NCBI GenBank assembly: GCA_027600665.1
Contig: JADGJL010000768.1
Span: forward strand, 1-14,129
Length of the DNA: 14,129 nucleotides
Direction of reading: 5' to 3'
DNA from: Irineochytrium annulatum
Lineage: Eukaryota > Chytridiomycota > Chytridiomycetes > Chytridiales > Chytridiaceae
Positions 1-10,294 of the stretch are shown here, one piece after another. The translations under genes and the position numbers were made by a program. The stretch's first letter is position 1; every line of letters begins with the position of its first letter. The notes under the pieces are model-generated. The model was not told where the DNA came from. It ran no database searches and saw only the letters and a list, made by a program, of their open reading frames with translations.

Positions 1-3000
1 CTTTAAAAAGAATTGGTGATGACGGGGCGAGAAATATATACAGTAGTACGATATCTTGTAAAGAATGAGGCACCTGTCGATGATGAAAAAAGGTGAGACA
101 TTCAATACCACAATGTCATTAATGAAAAAGGCTATCCTTACCATTCCGTTTCATCATTATTCCGGAGGATAACCATATTAAAATAACGCAACAATAAATA
201 GCAAATTTCCGCGGGTGTGTACTTTTTGTTTAAAGCTAATGACTCTGACATGCTTTTCAGGATAACCCGCTCGCACTGTATTTGGTCCTCCTGCTGCTTC
301 TCTGGCGAGACATGCCGATGCGACGTCCGTCGACCCGATCGCCCGCCACGAGTCCAAAACCAATTTAAAAATGCTCGTCGTTTTACCAAGCTCAACGCTC
401 GTTTCACATCCTTCTCAGTCGAAGGCCACGGAGCAGTGTTCAGGTGGTTTAGTCCTGTAATACCCGCCTCCTTGTCTTTCGGGAAACGCTTCGATACACA
501 AACGAGCTTTCCACCACGCCTGTCTAAGCGGCGTTATCCGGTCGCTCATTCGCGTTAAAGCCTCGGGAGATGCGTCGTCGACGTACTGCACCAGCGACTC
601 GAGGATGCGTATGCCCTCAACGCAGTGGTACTTTCTAATTAGCGAGAACCTGTACGTTGTTTCAGTGCATGGACTTTAACAGAGGGTTGCGGTCACGAAA
701 ACAAACCCAAGCTCCTCCTTGTAGGAAATGGTCTTCTCCACATCGCCAGTGCGAGAGTAATGATATTCCAGCAAAGGCAGAAAATGCTCCCGCGTTTCTG
801 AAGTCAACGATCGCTCAATATTCATCCCGACGGCTTCGTGAGCCGACATCCGCTCCTCAAACGCCAGCGATTCGTAAATTGCATTCAAAATACCAATATG
901 CCGAAACGAACAGATTATTCCCTCACGCTGTTCGGTTAGAAGTCCGTTATCGGCGACGTCCGGGTAAGTAAAGAAGTTATAAAGATCGAGTTCTTTCATT
1001 TTCTGAAGCATCTCGTCTTCAGCGGCATTCATCCCGGCCAATCTCAATGCATCAGCGACTACGAAGTACTGGTGATAATATTAAACTCCCTGAGCAAGGC
1101 GCGTTGGCATTTTACCTGACCGAGAATAGCTGCAGCCCGGAGGATTTCCTGGAATCTGCTGTCCAGCTTATCGTATTGAAACAGGATAGCGGAGCTGAGA
1201 TTTCCAAAGTGAAAGTCAGGGGTCGCGTCAAGAGAAACATCAGCGGTTGTTTGTGCAAACGTCAGTCGATTGAAATTGTCCACTACGAAGTCAGATCCTA
1301 TTTTCATAATGACAACTTCTAAAGCCATTGAGAGCACCAACGGACTGCCTCCGCTTTGCTCTATTAGTGCTAAAGTCAAAATTAATCAGGATTTAAAGCA
1401 AGTTCGTACCATCGGAGAGTTTTGCATCCAGCCCACTAATTCCTGACCGTAGGTTGGACACCCGACATCCCTGTGCACATTTTAATTTCTTTGATGTTGC
1501 GGGCTATTTCCTACGATGATTTGAGCAGCCTCAGCATTCGATATTCCCTTCAACTGGAAATGCGAGGTGATTTGGAGAGTGAGGATTGCTCCCAGATTTT
1601 GGTCAGCGGGGTCGATTGGCCGTGATAAGATCAGGATAAAGAACTAGACTTGTTAGTTGTAGGTAGCTAAACAGAGCGAACCGTTGAGCTGTTTTGCAGT
1701 ATCTGCGCCAAAATGCTTAAAGAGAACGAGTCAAACCACTGCACGTCGTCGAAAATCAAGATTGTTGAATGGTCTTGCAAGAAGCTACTGACAAGCTTCA
1801 CACACATTGACACCAGGAAGTTGTTCTTGGCCGAATTGTCCAAGAGGGCTGTTCTTGCAGTATCCGTCATGTGTCATGTGGAATGCCGGAGAAACTATTG
1901 ACAACAACGGGGCAAGATCTTCCTCAACCCCCGCCAATTGAAGCAGTTTGTGGATGGCGTACTCTCTATCATCATCATCTCCAATTGGTTTGCAAATGTG
2001 CATTGAACTGGCAGACACGATATTGAGATCTCGATTCCCTCCCTTTTTGTCCGGGATCTCGTGATTCAAAATGAAGCCAAGCAGAGGACCTAACGAGCAA
2101 AACGGATGAAATTGGTTTTTTTCGGTACCTGACCTGCTTTGTTACTAGTACATCCAAAAAAGTAAACCTTGAACAAGGCAGACTTTGATGTTACTTGACT
2201 TCGCCTCACTGATCAAGCTTTGGGCCAGGAAAGACTTCCCCATTCCACTAGCAGCCTCAACAACAAAAGCAGCTGTTTGCTCCTTATGATTGAACCAATC
2301 CGCGAATGTTCGGTGCAGTGCCTCTCGCCCGGTTGTGTACCCAAATGGCTGCACGTCCACGTCGTCTATGCTTGATCTCGGCCACGAAACACCAAAAATA
2401 TGCAGCGCCGCATCCTTCCCTTTTACTTTCACAAAGCCTAAGTCAATGGTGGCAGTCTCGTGCTTCACTTGGTTGTTTGTGGCTTCATCGATGATGAGAA
2501 CACGGTGCTTCTTCGATGAGCCCATCAACCGTGCTGCGGTAATTATTACGTCACCTGCAACATTACGGGATGATTAGATTGGGTTTTATTCTGGCGCCAA
2601 AGACTACCTAGTAATCCGGGGTCGCTGCGCAAATGATTGCCTATGCTTGTGCAAAGAGTTTCCCCCGTCGCTATTGATATCGCGAGCTTGTCCTCGGCAC
2701 CTCCTAGAAACACTGACTGGACAGCGTCCATGAAGTGAGACATAGACTTAATGCACTGATCCGCATTGTTAACATGACTAAAACCCTGAATAACAAGTCG
2801 CGTTAATAACCAGTCGACCACACCGAAATGTCGCCAACTCACAGATAATCCGAAGACGGCTAAAAGTGTTTGTCCTTTATCATCCACTGCATATTGCTGG
2901 TACACCCCACCGTACACGTCCAGGGACTTCATAAAGCAAAAAATAATGCTTTGTACCATCTCGAGATTGAATGGGAAGAGGAAGGAGACGAACACAATTG

Positions 3001-4286
3001 AGACGGTCCGGAACTCCGCCGCTGACGTCCTTGTAACCGTCGCGGACCGCTTTACATTGAGCGACTCTCTCGTCACCTTTCTCGTCAGCGTTGTGGCCCT
3101 TTTTAGATCAAGCGACCGGACCATGGTCGGATCGACGAAGAGGGCGAGAAAGTCTTCGTTCTCGTCCGATATCGTACATCCCTTAAGTTCCGGCATCGGT
3201 TCGTGTGAAAAAAGGGCCAGAAGGCGAGACGCGATTTCTATTTCCGAAACATCCGTCGTTTGTGCATCAGTGAAGCTTGCAGTAAGTGTCTCGATATTGA
3301 TGGCGCCTAGAATCACGTGCCCTCCATCAAGCTTCCTCGGTTGCAGGGAGAGCAACAAAGGTGATGCGGCTGGCTCCAGATATGATAAAGCGTCCAAGGC
3401 AATCCCCATTTCACCTTGGAGAGTTATCGCATTGCATCAAACAAAACGTACTAATGTACCTTTGGTGGTGGCGTCGATTATTCTACCCAAAGATGCCATA
3501 CAGGCGCCGTGGATGCAGTAATCTAGCCTTGATTGCGGGTCACCGAGAATAACGCGCGAGACGTCGCCAGCGGTGATGGCAAAGTGCAGACGAAGCTCGG
3601 TAGGTGCGCCACCGCTTTGATAACCGCTTTGATACTCTGAGGTGACTTGCCCTCTCATAGCCTCGGCAATGGACATGTCAAGGGTCATGCCGCCGTAGCG
3701 ACTCGCAATGTGCAAGGAGCAGGCTAGCGAGCGGGCAACGACCTCGCCGATAGGCTCACAGTCGTATTCCGGAGAAAAGCTAACTAGCACAGCGTCGCCT
3801 TTGTAATGGGATGAGGAACTGCCGCAGTATGATCTGGTGCAAAGGAAACTGACCTAAAAATCGAACGATGTCCCCGCGATAAAGCGCAATGACAGCGATT
3901 ATCTGCTCTCTATCAGCCGCAATTAAATGTTAGAAGGCTTACATTGTCGAGAAAGATTTGTAGAGATCGCGTAATCAACTCGGAGGCCAGTTTCCCAAGG
4001 ACCGTCTGCGGAAGTGCTTTAGAGAGGCCCCTCCTGTAGACTCCATCAAGCGAACTCACCAGCCCAGCGGACATCTTGGAGTATCCGGAGATGTCGACCT
4101 GCAGCATCGCGGCGCGTCGGAATGAGCTTTCTTCGACTGGTGAACCCGACTCACCATCAGAACCACCATCGGCTCGCTGCTTTCATACGCGCGGCCAGCC
4201 GTGAGCTCGGCCTGGACTCGCCGCCGCAGGGCGCCGTCGGCACTGACGCGACGGACGTAGAGGGCCGTGAAGGAGGCAAGGCACAT
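1..4286 (-). pseudogene. Decayed soluble adenylyl cyclase-like copy 'C', 3' end cut by window edge
   Basis: Same architecture as copy B. Inferred exons: 4286-4155, 4098-3943, 3902-3854, 3798-3460, 3414-2843, 2785-2608, 2554-2168, 2128-1682, 1643-1515, 1442-1116, 1068-707, 649-142, and 73 to the left edge. The last piece reads CLILYKISYYCIYFSPRHHQ, matching B's final exon GDVLFKLAWYSLFLAPSYQR position by position. C1 keeps VDISGYS and GDIVRFLGDA, the ATPase keeps EAASGMGKS and IFDDVQW, and C2 keeps DDKGQ and TAARLMG. Three lesions break the frame: a 7-bp tandem duplication (1866-1879), an in-frame TGA (1386-1388), and a deletion of about 14 bp relative to B and D near 492-495. All other exons still join in frame, so decay looks recent. 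The donor at 1681 (GTTCGC) is weak. Sequencing errors in a real gene are a possible alternative, but three independent errors are unlikely. Confidence 0.8.
1866..1879 (-). repeat. 7-bp tandem duplication causing a frameshift in copy C
   Basis: The plus strand reads GTCATGT twice back to back. Removing one copy restores the frame: VSPAFH then continues as MTDTARTALL, aligning residue for residue with B's ISPSLATTETALTRTM. With both copies present the frame ends at about 1785, and the Walker-B part (IFDDVQW) is in another frame. Confidence 0.85.
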
Positions 4287-4543
4287 GGCGGCCGCGGAAG
4301 TCGTTTGTACAGAAACCATCCAGAACTTCAACGCTCGAAGCACCGCTGGCGCTTACCTCGGCGTACTGTCTCGGGCACTTCTATTGTCAGCTGGTCCACT
4401 GGCGGGGCAAACTCGGTAAATCCGTCGTGGTGATCGCCGCCCCGGCCTTTGTTACTGAGCAGCAATGATTTACGCATCTCCTTGCGGTCGAGCGAGAAGG
4501 CCCGCTTGGTTCGAAATTAGTTGAACCGCCAGTCAGTGCTGCT
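4287..4543. promoter_or_regulatory. Shared leader/promoter interval between divergent 5' ends C and F
   Basis: This 257-bp interval separates the start of copy C (minus) from the start of fragment F (plus), so it should hold two outward-facing 5' leaders. On the F side, GATTTAC occurs at 4467-4473, 77 nt before its ATG. In copy B the same heptamer lies 78 nt before the ATG (10372-10366, minus strand). Copy C has GATTTAC at 4422-4416 on its strand, 136 nt before its ATG. A GTAAGC near the middle of C's leader could be the donor of a leader intron. I see no clear TATA box. Function is inferred from position and similarity only. Confidence 0.3.
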
Positions 4544-4720
4544 ATGGGCGTAACCTCGTACACAGCGGCCTACGTCCGCTCGCTTGCGGTCGACAGGAGG
4601 CGTAAAGGTCTCGGGCACGCTGTGAACCGAGTGCACGGAGGCGTCTGAGTACCTCTGGAACAGTCGTTGTCGAAAGATAAGCACCATGCACGCTGAGCAG
4701 CCTGTTGTATGCTAAATGAC
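4544..4720 (+). pseudogene. Inverted exon-1 fragment 'F' of the cyclase family
   Basis: On the plus strand, ATG at 4544 opens MGVTSYTAAYVRSLAVDRRR and stops at 4646-4648. This aligns from the methionine with B exon 1 (MSVNAYTAAYVRELAANRRL) and C exon 1 (MCLASFTALYVRRVSADGAL). A frameshifted remnant EQPVVC near 4700 matches the exon-1 end of B (ERLVVCM). Nothing like exon 2 (VDISGYS) follows, so only the first exon and its leader are present. It lies head-to-head with copy C, whose start is at 4286 on the other strand. It is a broken 5' piece, not a gene. Confidence 0.72.
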
Positions 4721-4981
4721 TCGGACGCAGTGCCCACGCGCCCTCGGTCTCAGCTTCTGGCTACTCATAGTCGGCTCCTTCCTCGGCGCCTGCTTCATTC
4801 TCCTAGCCCCCTCCGACTCCCATCGACCATCGAGATCCTCTTATATTTACTACCAGGTCGTCACCAACATGTATCCTCCAATACGTTGAGGTCAAATATA
4901 GAGCTGCTATTTATCATTAACTTCGGTGTAGTCAGCCTCTAATCGCCAACGACTCCTAATTTTTCCCCCGCTGTAGTTACA
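4721..4981. other. Intergenic stretch downstream of copy B
   Basis: Between the end of fragment F and the stop of B. The left part is pyrimidine-rich on the plus strand and the right part AT-rich. The plus-strand open frame at 4709-4942 is serine/leucine/proline-rich without recognisable motifs and is probably chance. B and D stay similar only for about 15-20 nt past their stop codons, which marks the 3' boundary of the duplicated unit. B's poly(A) site must lie here, but there is no canonical AATAAA on its strand; GATAAA near 4917 is a weak variant. Confidence 0.4.
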
Positions 4982-7900
4982 TTAAGCATCTAACCATTTT
5001 AAGAACAACGGCGACTTCAATCTAGAAAACGCGTCCTTTGCGATCGACTTGCATCTTAACCTTTCTGCCTCTGACGACGAGTATTTTGCAATGATGCCGC
5101 AGTAAATCGCCATGTGTGACTTCTGCTCATCGAGCTCCTTCCGATGGATGCATTTAATCGTTTTGCTTGCGATATGTACCGCCCGCCTTTCATGCCCATA
5201 AAGGATTTGACCGATGCTCTCCATTAGCGCCATGGTCCAGTAGCTGAAGCAATGATGCATGACTGTCCCGAGGTACCTCATGTATGCCGTCGCACTTGCA
5301 ACTACGTCTTTCAAGCGCTTCAGCTCGGCTCCCTGCCACTTGCTGGTTTGCGAGTTCGTTGATACACCGGATCGGATAGGGTCGACAATCAAAATGAAAA
5401 CAAACGGCAAGGCTTGCATAATGGTCATGTCCTGCGCTGCCATATCCCGCCGGGGCATAATTTTGTCGCACTTCTCGAGTAGATTAAGCGCGGTAGACAC
5501 ATCCCCCTTTATGGCGGCCGCCCATGCGTCTAAGACTTCCTTCAACCCCACCCCGAATTTAAACATGCTGGCAACACGCTCGAGCGGTTCAAACACTTCT
5601 TGCCACACCGCCATTGCCTGCGCGTCTCCCCTAATAAGAGCGACTTTATAGATGAGACCGGCCATCGAAAAGCTAAAGACCGGGTCGTCCTTTATTGTAG
5701 GCGAAGTCTTGAAAAACGTCACAGTCATGTCATCGATATAATCAAGATCGCCAAGGCTAAATTTGATGCCGCTGCAGAAAAACATTGCGAGGTGCTCGCT
5801 AGCGGAGTCACCCCGGTTCTTCCCAATTTCAAAGAATTTCAACATCAATGGGATGCACTGCATAAAATCGCGTGAGAAGACTTTCGAAGCGCCTTTCATG
5901 AATATGTAAGCAGGGTGGTCTCGGCCATTATCGACAGCTTCTGCATGTTTAACGAAGAACCTCTGGTACGAAGGAGCTAGGAACAACGAATACCAGGCCA
6001 ATTTAAAAAGCACATCACCCCTGATAGTTGAATAAGCACGCATTTACTCCACTTCCGGTTTTCTCACCATTCCAACTCGTCGTCGTTATGCAGCATCCTG
6101 AGGTTGAAGTACCGAAGCAGCAGGTAGCAGACCTCGTCGTTACTGCGGGCTTTATTTAAACCTGCAGTCTCTGTCATGCTCCACAACACCGCTTTCTCAC
6201 AATCAATTTCATTTCCCTGGTGATCTTCAGGGGAGACCCGCCGACGCGTCTTTCGTTGGCCTCGCCTCCCGCCAGCGGTCAGGAACCAATTAACGTAAGT
6301 TCGTTTTTTCATGAAAAGTAGTGCTCTTGTTAATTCCTTCTCATTCTTGGGCCACGGTGTTGTAGGCAAATAGTTTAGTGCCAACGTCCCGGCCTCGATA
6401 TCTCTCGGATACCGTTTTAGCAACCCAAGGCCCCGGCACAGTCTCGTGTGCCACCACGCTCTTCTTAGCGGCGTTATCGGGTCGGTCATTCGTGCTAAAG
6501 CCTCAGGAGATGCGTCGCCGACGTACTGCACCAACGATTCAAGGATGCGTATGCCCTCAACGCATTCATATTTGGCCATCAAGGAGAACCTATGTGTATA
6601 TAATGAGCGCATATCAAGATGAAGGGCCGAGATGCGGACTAACCCGAGCTCCTCCTTGTACTTAATCACCTTTTCAACCTCCTGTGTTCGTGAAAAATGG
6701 TATTCGAGCATAGGAAGCAAAGTTTCGCGGTTGCCCTTGTTCAGAAGGCCCTCCACCATCAAACCCACGGAAAGATTCGTCGCGATCCTTTCCTCAAACG
6801 ACAACGACTCGTAAATGGCGTTTAATATGCTGATATGCCGAAAACTGTACTGCACACCGCCGGCGCCGCTAACGCCTTCCGCTTCGAGCTCCTGAGAGGT
6901 CGCAAGCGTCGGGAGGTCACAGTTCAGAAAGTTGTACGTGTCCCTCTCCTTGATCATGTACACGCACTCTATCTCGTCCATGTCGAAATCGCCAAGGTCA
7001 AGCACGTTGCGTAGATTAAAGTACTGGTGAAGATTCAACATATTACGTTCGCTCGAAGGTTAACAAACCTGCCCGAACACCGACGCCGTCTTCAAGAGGC
7101 GCTGAAAAACTTCATCCAGGCGGTCAAACTGAAAGAGAACCGCAGCGCCGAGGTCCGTCAGGATGGTCTCTATACGGACGGAGTCATCGCGAAGTACCAC
7201 CACACCGTCGTCGTTAACCACAAGTTCTGTGCCGATTTTGACGAAGATGACGTCGATGACCATTTGAAGGAAGAGCGGGCTCCCAGCAGTTTTAGCTAGA
7301 ATGGCCGTAGAGATGTTTGGGTCGATTCCTTTAACGCGTACAGTTAACTTGCTTAGCTTCGACATCTGCCAGATCGTGGAACATCAGCTTAGCCTGAACA
7401 ACCCATCTTGTACTCACAATCATCTCGATCGCCTCTTGCTCCGTGAAGCCCTTCAGAATCAGGTGCGCCGTGTCCGGCAAGGTTAGCGTCTGGTCGAGGA
7501 TGCGGTTTTCTGAAAGTTCGAGCGGCCGCGACTGTATCTGAAGGAACACCTTGAACACGTTTAGTATATGGGTCGAAGCGAATGCGTCACCTTTGGACAG
7601 TGGCGGGATAATGTCATCAGGACCTCCAGCGTATGGGAGTCAAACCATTGCGCATCATCAAATATGAAGACTGCCGCAAAGTCTAGGATGAACGCCGTCA
7701 CGATCTTCGTCACCATTGACTTTACATGGTTGATTTTTGCCAGCGGGTCCATCGTTCTTGTCAACGCCGTCTCCGTCGTAGCCAGGCTGGGCGATATTAT
7801 GCCCAAGAGCGGCGTCAGGTGGATATCGATCCCCGATTTCTCAAGGAATGCGATGACATGCCCTGCAAATCCGCTGCCAGGCGCGCCGTTCACGAGCGAA

Positions 7901-10294
7901 TGATCCGTTTCCGACTGCCTTTCGGAGTAAGTTGAGAAGGATTGGCTTCGAACGATCTTTGAGGTCGAAGTGTTTTCATCATCGCTGCGCCGCTAACGGC
8001 TCCTGAGTGACGAGCGGTGGAGGAAATGGTGTTCAGGACAAACAACAGGATAGGCTGCAACCCGCTGAATGGACGCCACTGCTCGATCTCGCTTCCTGTA
8101 AAGGTCAATCACAAGCTTAGTCATCTAATAGCAAGGACGGACAAATTGACGTTTTCGGATCCTCACCTTGCGTCAGGCAAACCGGGATACCATGATCGGT
8201 CGCAAGTCCGGTAAGAAAGTTCCCTAGCATGGATTTGCCAAGCCCGCTCGCCGCCTCAATGACGACGAGCGTCCTCCGTCTGTCCCTCATCCACGCGCTA
8301 AACCGCTCGCCTATCACCTCACGCTCGTGACGGTATCCAAATCGTCCTTGCCCGGCCCCCGCACTATGAGCCTCGACCCCCTCCAGCTGGAGACCGTACA
8401 CCTGAGTATCGCCGGTGCGGCCCTTGAGATGGACGAGACCGAGGTCCGCCGTCGGGTGCGTGAGCTTGATCTTGTGGTTCGTTTCTTCATCGATGATGAT
8501 GGCTTCTTTCTTTTGAGCGACGCCCATCAGTCGAGCCGCGGCCACGATCACATCGCCTGTGGATCGTGCGTCATTAGAGTAATGTCATAATCTATCCTCA
8601 ATAGGTGTTACTTACCCAGCAAACCGATTTCGCTCCTGTATTCATTGCCGAGTTTCGTCAACAGGATTTCGCCGGACGCGATCGCGATCGCGAGATGCTT
8701 TCTAAATAGCGAGCCCCAGAGAGTCCTGTTGATGTCCTCAATGAAGAACTTGACGCACTTTATAGACTCATCTGAGTTATTAACATGCGAGAACGACGGG
8801 AGCCCGAACACTGCTAGCATCGTCTGGCCCTTATCATCAGCTGGGATAGGTAAGTGTTAATTTACAGCTTCCACCCCCCATCCCATCTTCTCACCAGAGT
8901 ACTGCACAAAAACGCCCTTATGCTCTTTTAGCGCTTTTAAAAAGCTTAGCATAATCGTTTGCACCAGGTCCTTCTCAAACGGAACTACAAGCGATACAAA
9001 GATCGTCGCCACGTTCCTGAACTCTGCGGCAGTCGCCGGGTTCCCCGCGTCCTGGCTGTTCGACATAACGCTGCCCCTGCGTAGGACGCTGACGCTGGCC
9101 CTCCTGCCCACGCCAACATCGGCCTGCACACCCTTCGCTCTCATGGCGATGCTGCTGGCCCTCCGGCCCACGCCGACGTCGGGCTGCGATCCCCGCGATC
9201 CTTTACTGATTACTGTCGCCCTCCGTATCCCCAGGCCGTCAAACCTCCGCAGGGACGAGTGGTTCACAAACAGCCGTACGAAATCGTCGTCGGTCTCATC
9301 CTCGTCAAACCCCGCGTCACTCCCGCGTCGGGTGCATACGGCAGCGTACGCGGCTTTGAAAAGAGACGAGGCCTGACTCACGGGCATATCCGCCAGCGCT
9401 GTAACACCTAAGTTGCAGCAGATGCCTGCGAGAGACGCTACGGCGAGGGCGTTGAGGAGCGAATGGCCTTCCACGGACTTAGCCTTCATAGCTTCCACGG
9501 CGCCGCGCCACTCGCCCGGAAGCTCCTCGACCGCGTTAGACGAGATGCCAAGCTCCCCCTTCCCGGTGTTATCGAGCAGGACGCCGAGCGATCGCAGGCC
9601 GGATCCCTGGATGCAGTAGTCGAGCCTCCAGGCCGGGTCCCCGATAATGACGCGGGACATGTTGCCGGCCGTGATGGCGAAGTGCAGGTGGAGCGAAGCC
9701 GAGGGGCCGCCGAGCTTGGCAGAGATATAGTCGCCGGATGTTGATGCAGTGGAGGTGGAGGCCAGGGACATGTCGACGTCGACGCTTTTGCAGCAGGTGG
9801 CGACGTGGAGGCAGCATTTGAGGGACCGAAGAACGGCCTCGGCCAGGGAGTCGTCGTTGACGGGCGTGAAAGTTACGAGGAGGGCGTCACCTATTTCGGT
9901 CATGAGCGTCTTCAGCGTAGCAGCGGCATTGGTGAGCACCCACCCAGAAACCGGACAATGTCGCCGCTGTAGAGCTCTATCACGTCAATGATCTTGTTCA
10001 GGTAGCCACCGACCGTCTTCGTAATAATCTCGGACTCCACCTTCCCGAGGGAGGTGAGGCCGGCCGACAGCTTGGAATATCCCGAGATATCGACCTTATT
10101 CGTAGCAGGTAGCGAATCAACACAACACACAAACCCATACCGGACCCCGTGCTCAATCTCACCATGCAGACAACGAGCCTCTCCTCCTGCTCCCACGCCT
10201 GCCCCTTTGCCAAACACGCCGACACGCGAGCCCGCAGTCGGCGGTTTGCCGCCAGTTCGCGAACGTAGGCGGCCGTGTACGCGTTGACGCTCAT
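4982..10294 (-). CDS. Soluble adenylyl cyclase-like protein (C1-C2-ATPase-TPR), complete copy 'B'
   Basis: Likely makes cAMP from ATP in the cytosol. Minus-strand exons: 10294-10163, 10094-9944, 9890-8895, 8840-8616, 8556-8167, 8095-7998, 7914-7591, 7549-7418, 7365-7069, 7023-6644, 6589-6068, 6020-4982. All junctions are GT-AG and keep frame (4686 nt, about 1561 residues; human ADCY10 is about 1610). C1 (about 38-200) has both metal-binding aspartates, D46 in VDISGYS and D96 in FLGDALL. C2 (about 384-550) has the DDKG segment with K430 and AAARLMG with R510, but no metal aspartates, as in the sAC family. A P-loop follows (EAASGLGKS, K609), then a Walker-B-like IFDDAQW (about 748-754), then a helical TPR-like tail to the end. 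The start is chosen because copies C and F align at the same methionine; an in-frame upstream ATG at 10393 is possible. Five R-R-x-S/T sites lie at 282-368. The least certain junction is intron 7997-7915 (donor GTTAGC). The product could be a guanylyl cyclase; substrate cannot be read from sequence. Confidence 0.85.
6590..6643 (-). other. Frame-neutral 54-nt intron in the TPR region of copy B
   Basis: The stretch starts GTTAGT and ends CATAG and contains no stop, so it can be read through as 18 residues (LVRISALHLDMRSLYTHR). Matching phase-2 GT-AG intervals in C (706-650, 57 nt) and D (14046-13957) do contain stops, which argues that this is an intron. After removal, the spacing from the tyrosine of YKEELG to the next helix (VEGIRIL) equals that of typical P-loop-ATPase/TPR proteins (KAIEY... 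to EAI). Confidence 0.6.
9088..9187 (-). repeat. 60-bp-period tandem repeat inside copy B coding sequence
   Basis: Two about 40-bp copies, 9088-9127 and 9148-9187, are offset by exactly 60 bp and differ at only a handful of positions. At protein level the unit is 20 residues and repeats DVGVGRRAS (ending at S340 and S360). It lies in exon 3, in the linker between C1 and C2. The period is a multiple of three, so frame is kept. Copy C lacks this repeat, so it arose after B and C separated or was lost in C. Confidence 0.85.

Noticed and set aside
676..678. In-frame TAA in copy C after YKEELGFVFVTATLC, with the same TAA in D
   Set aside because: It lies inside a predicted phase-2 GT-AG intron (706-650) shared with B and D. 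Splicing restores homology and the canonical TPR spacing, so it is not a lesion.
2946..3521. 191-codon plus-strand open frame
   Set aside because: It is antisense to the C1-C2 linker and C2 exons of copy C, with low-complexity composition and no domain. It is a shadow of the real reading frame.
4709..4942. 77-codon plus-strand frame after fragment F
   Set aside because: Serine/leucine/proline-rich with no motif, and not similar to exon 2 of the cyclases.
5259..5651. 130-codon plus-strand open frame, repeated at 12626-13018
   Set aside because: It appears in both B and D only because their last exons are close paralogs. It is antisense to the TPR tail and has no independent support.
9143..9991. 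Several plus-strand frames opposite C1 of copy B
   Set aside because: GC-rich antisense shadows. The minus-strand frame carries the cyclase motifs.
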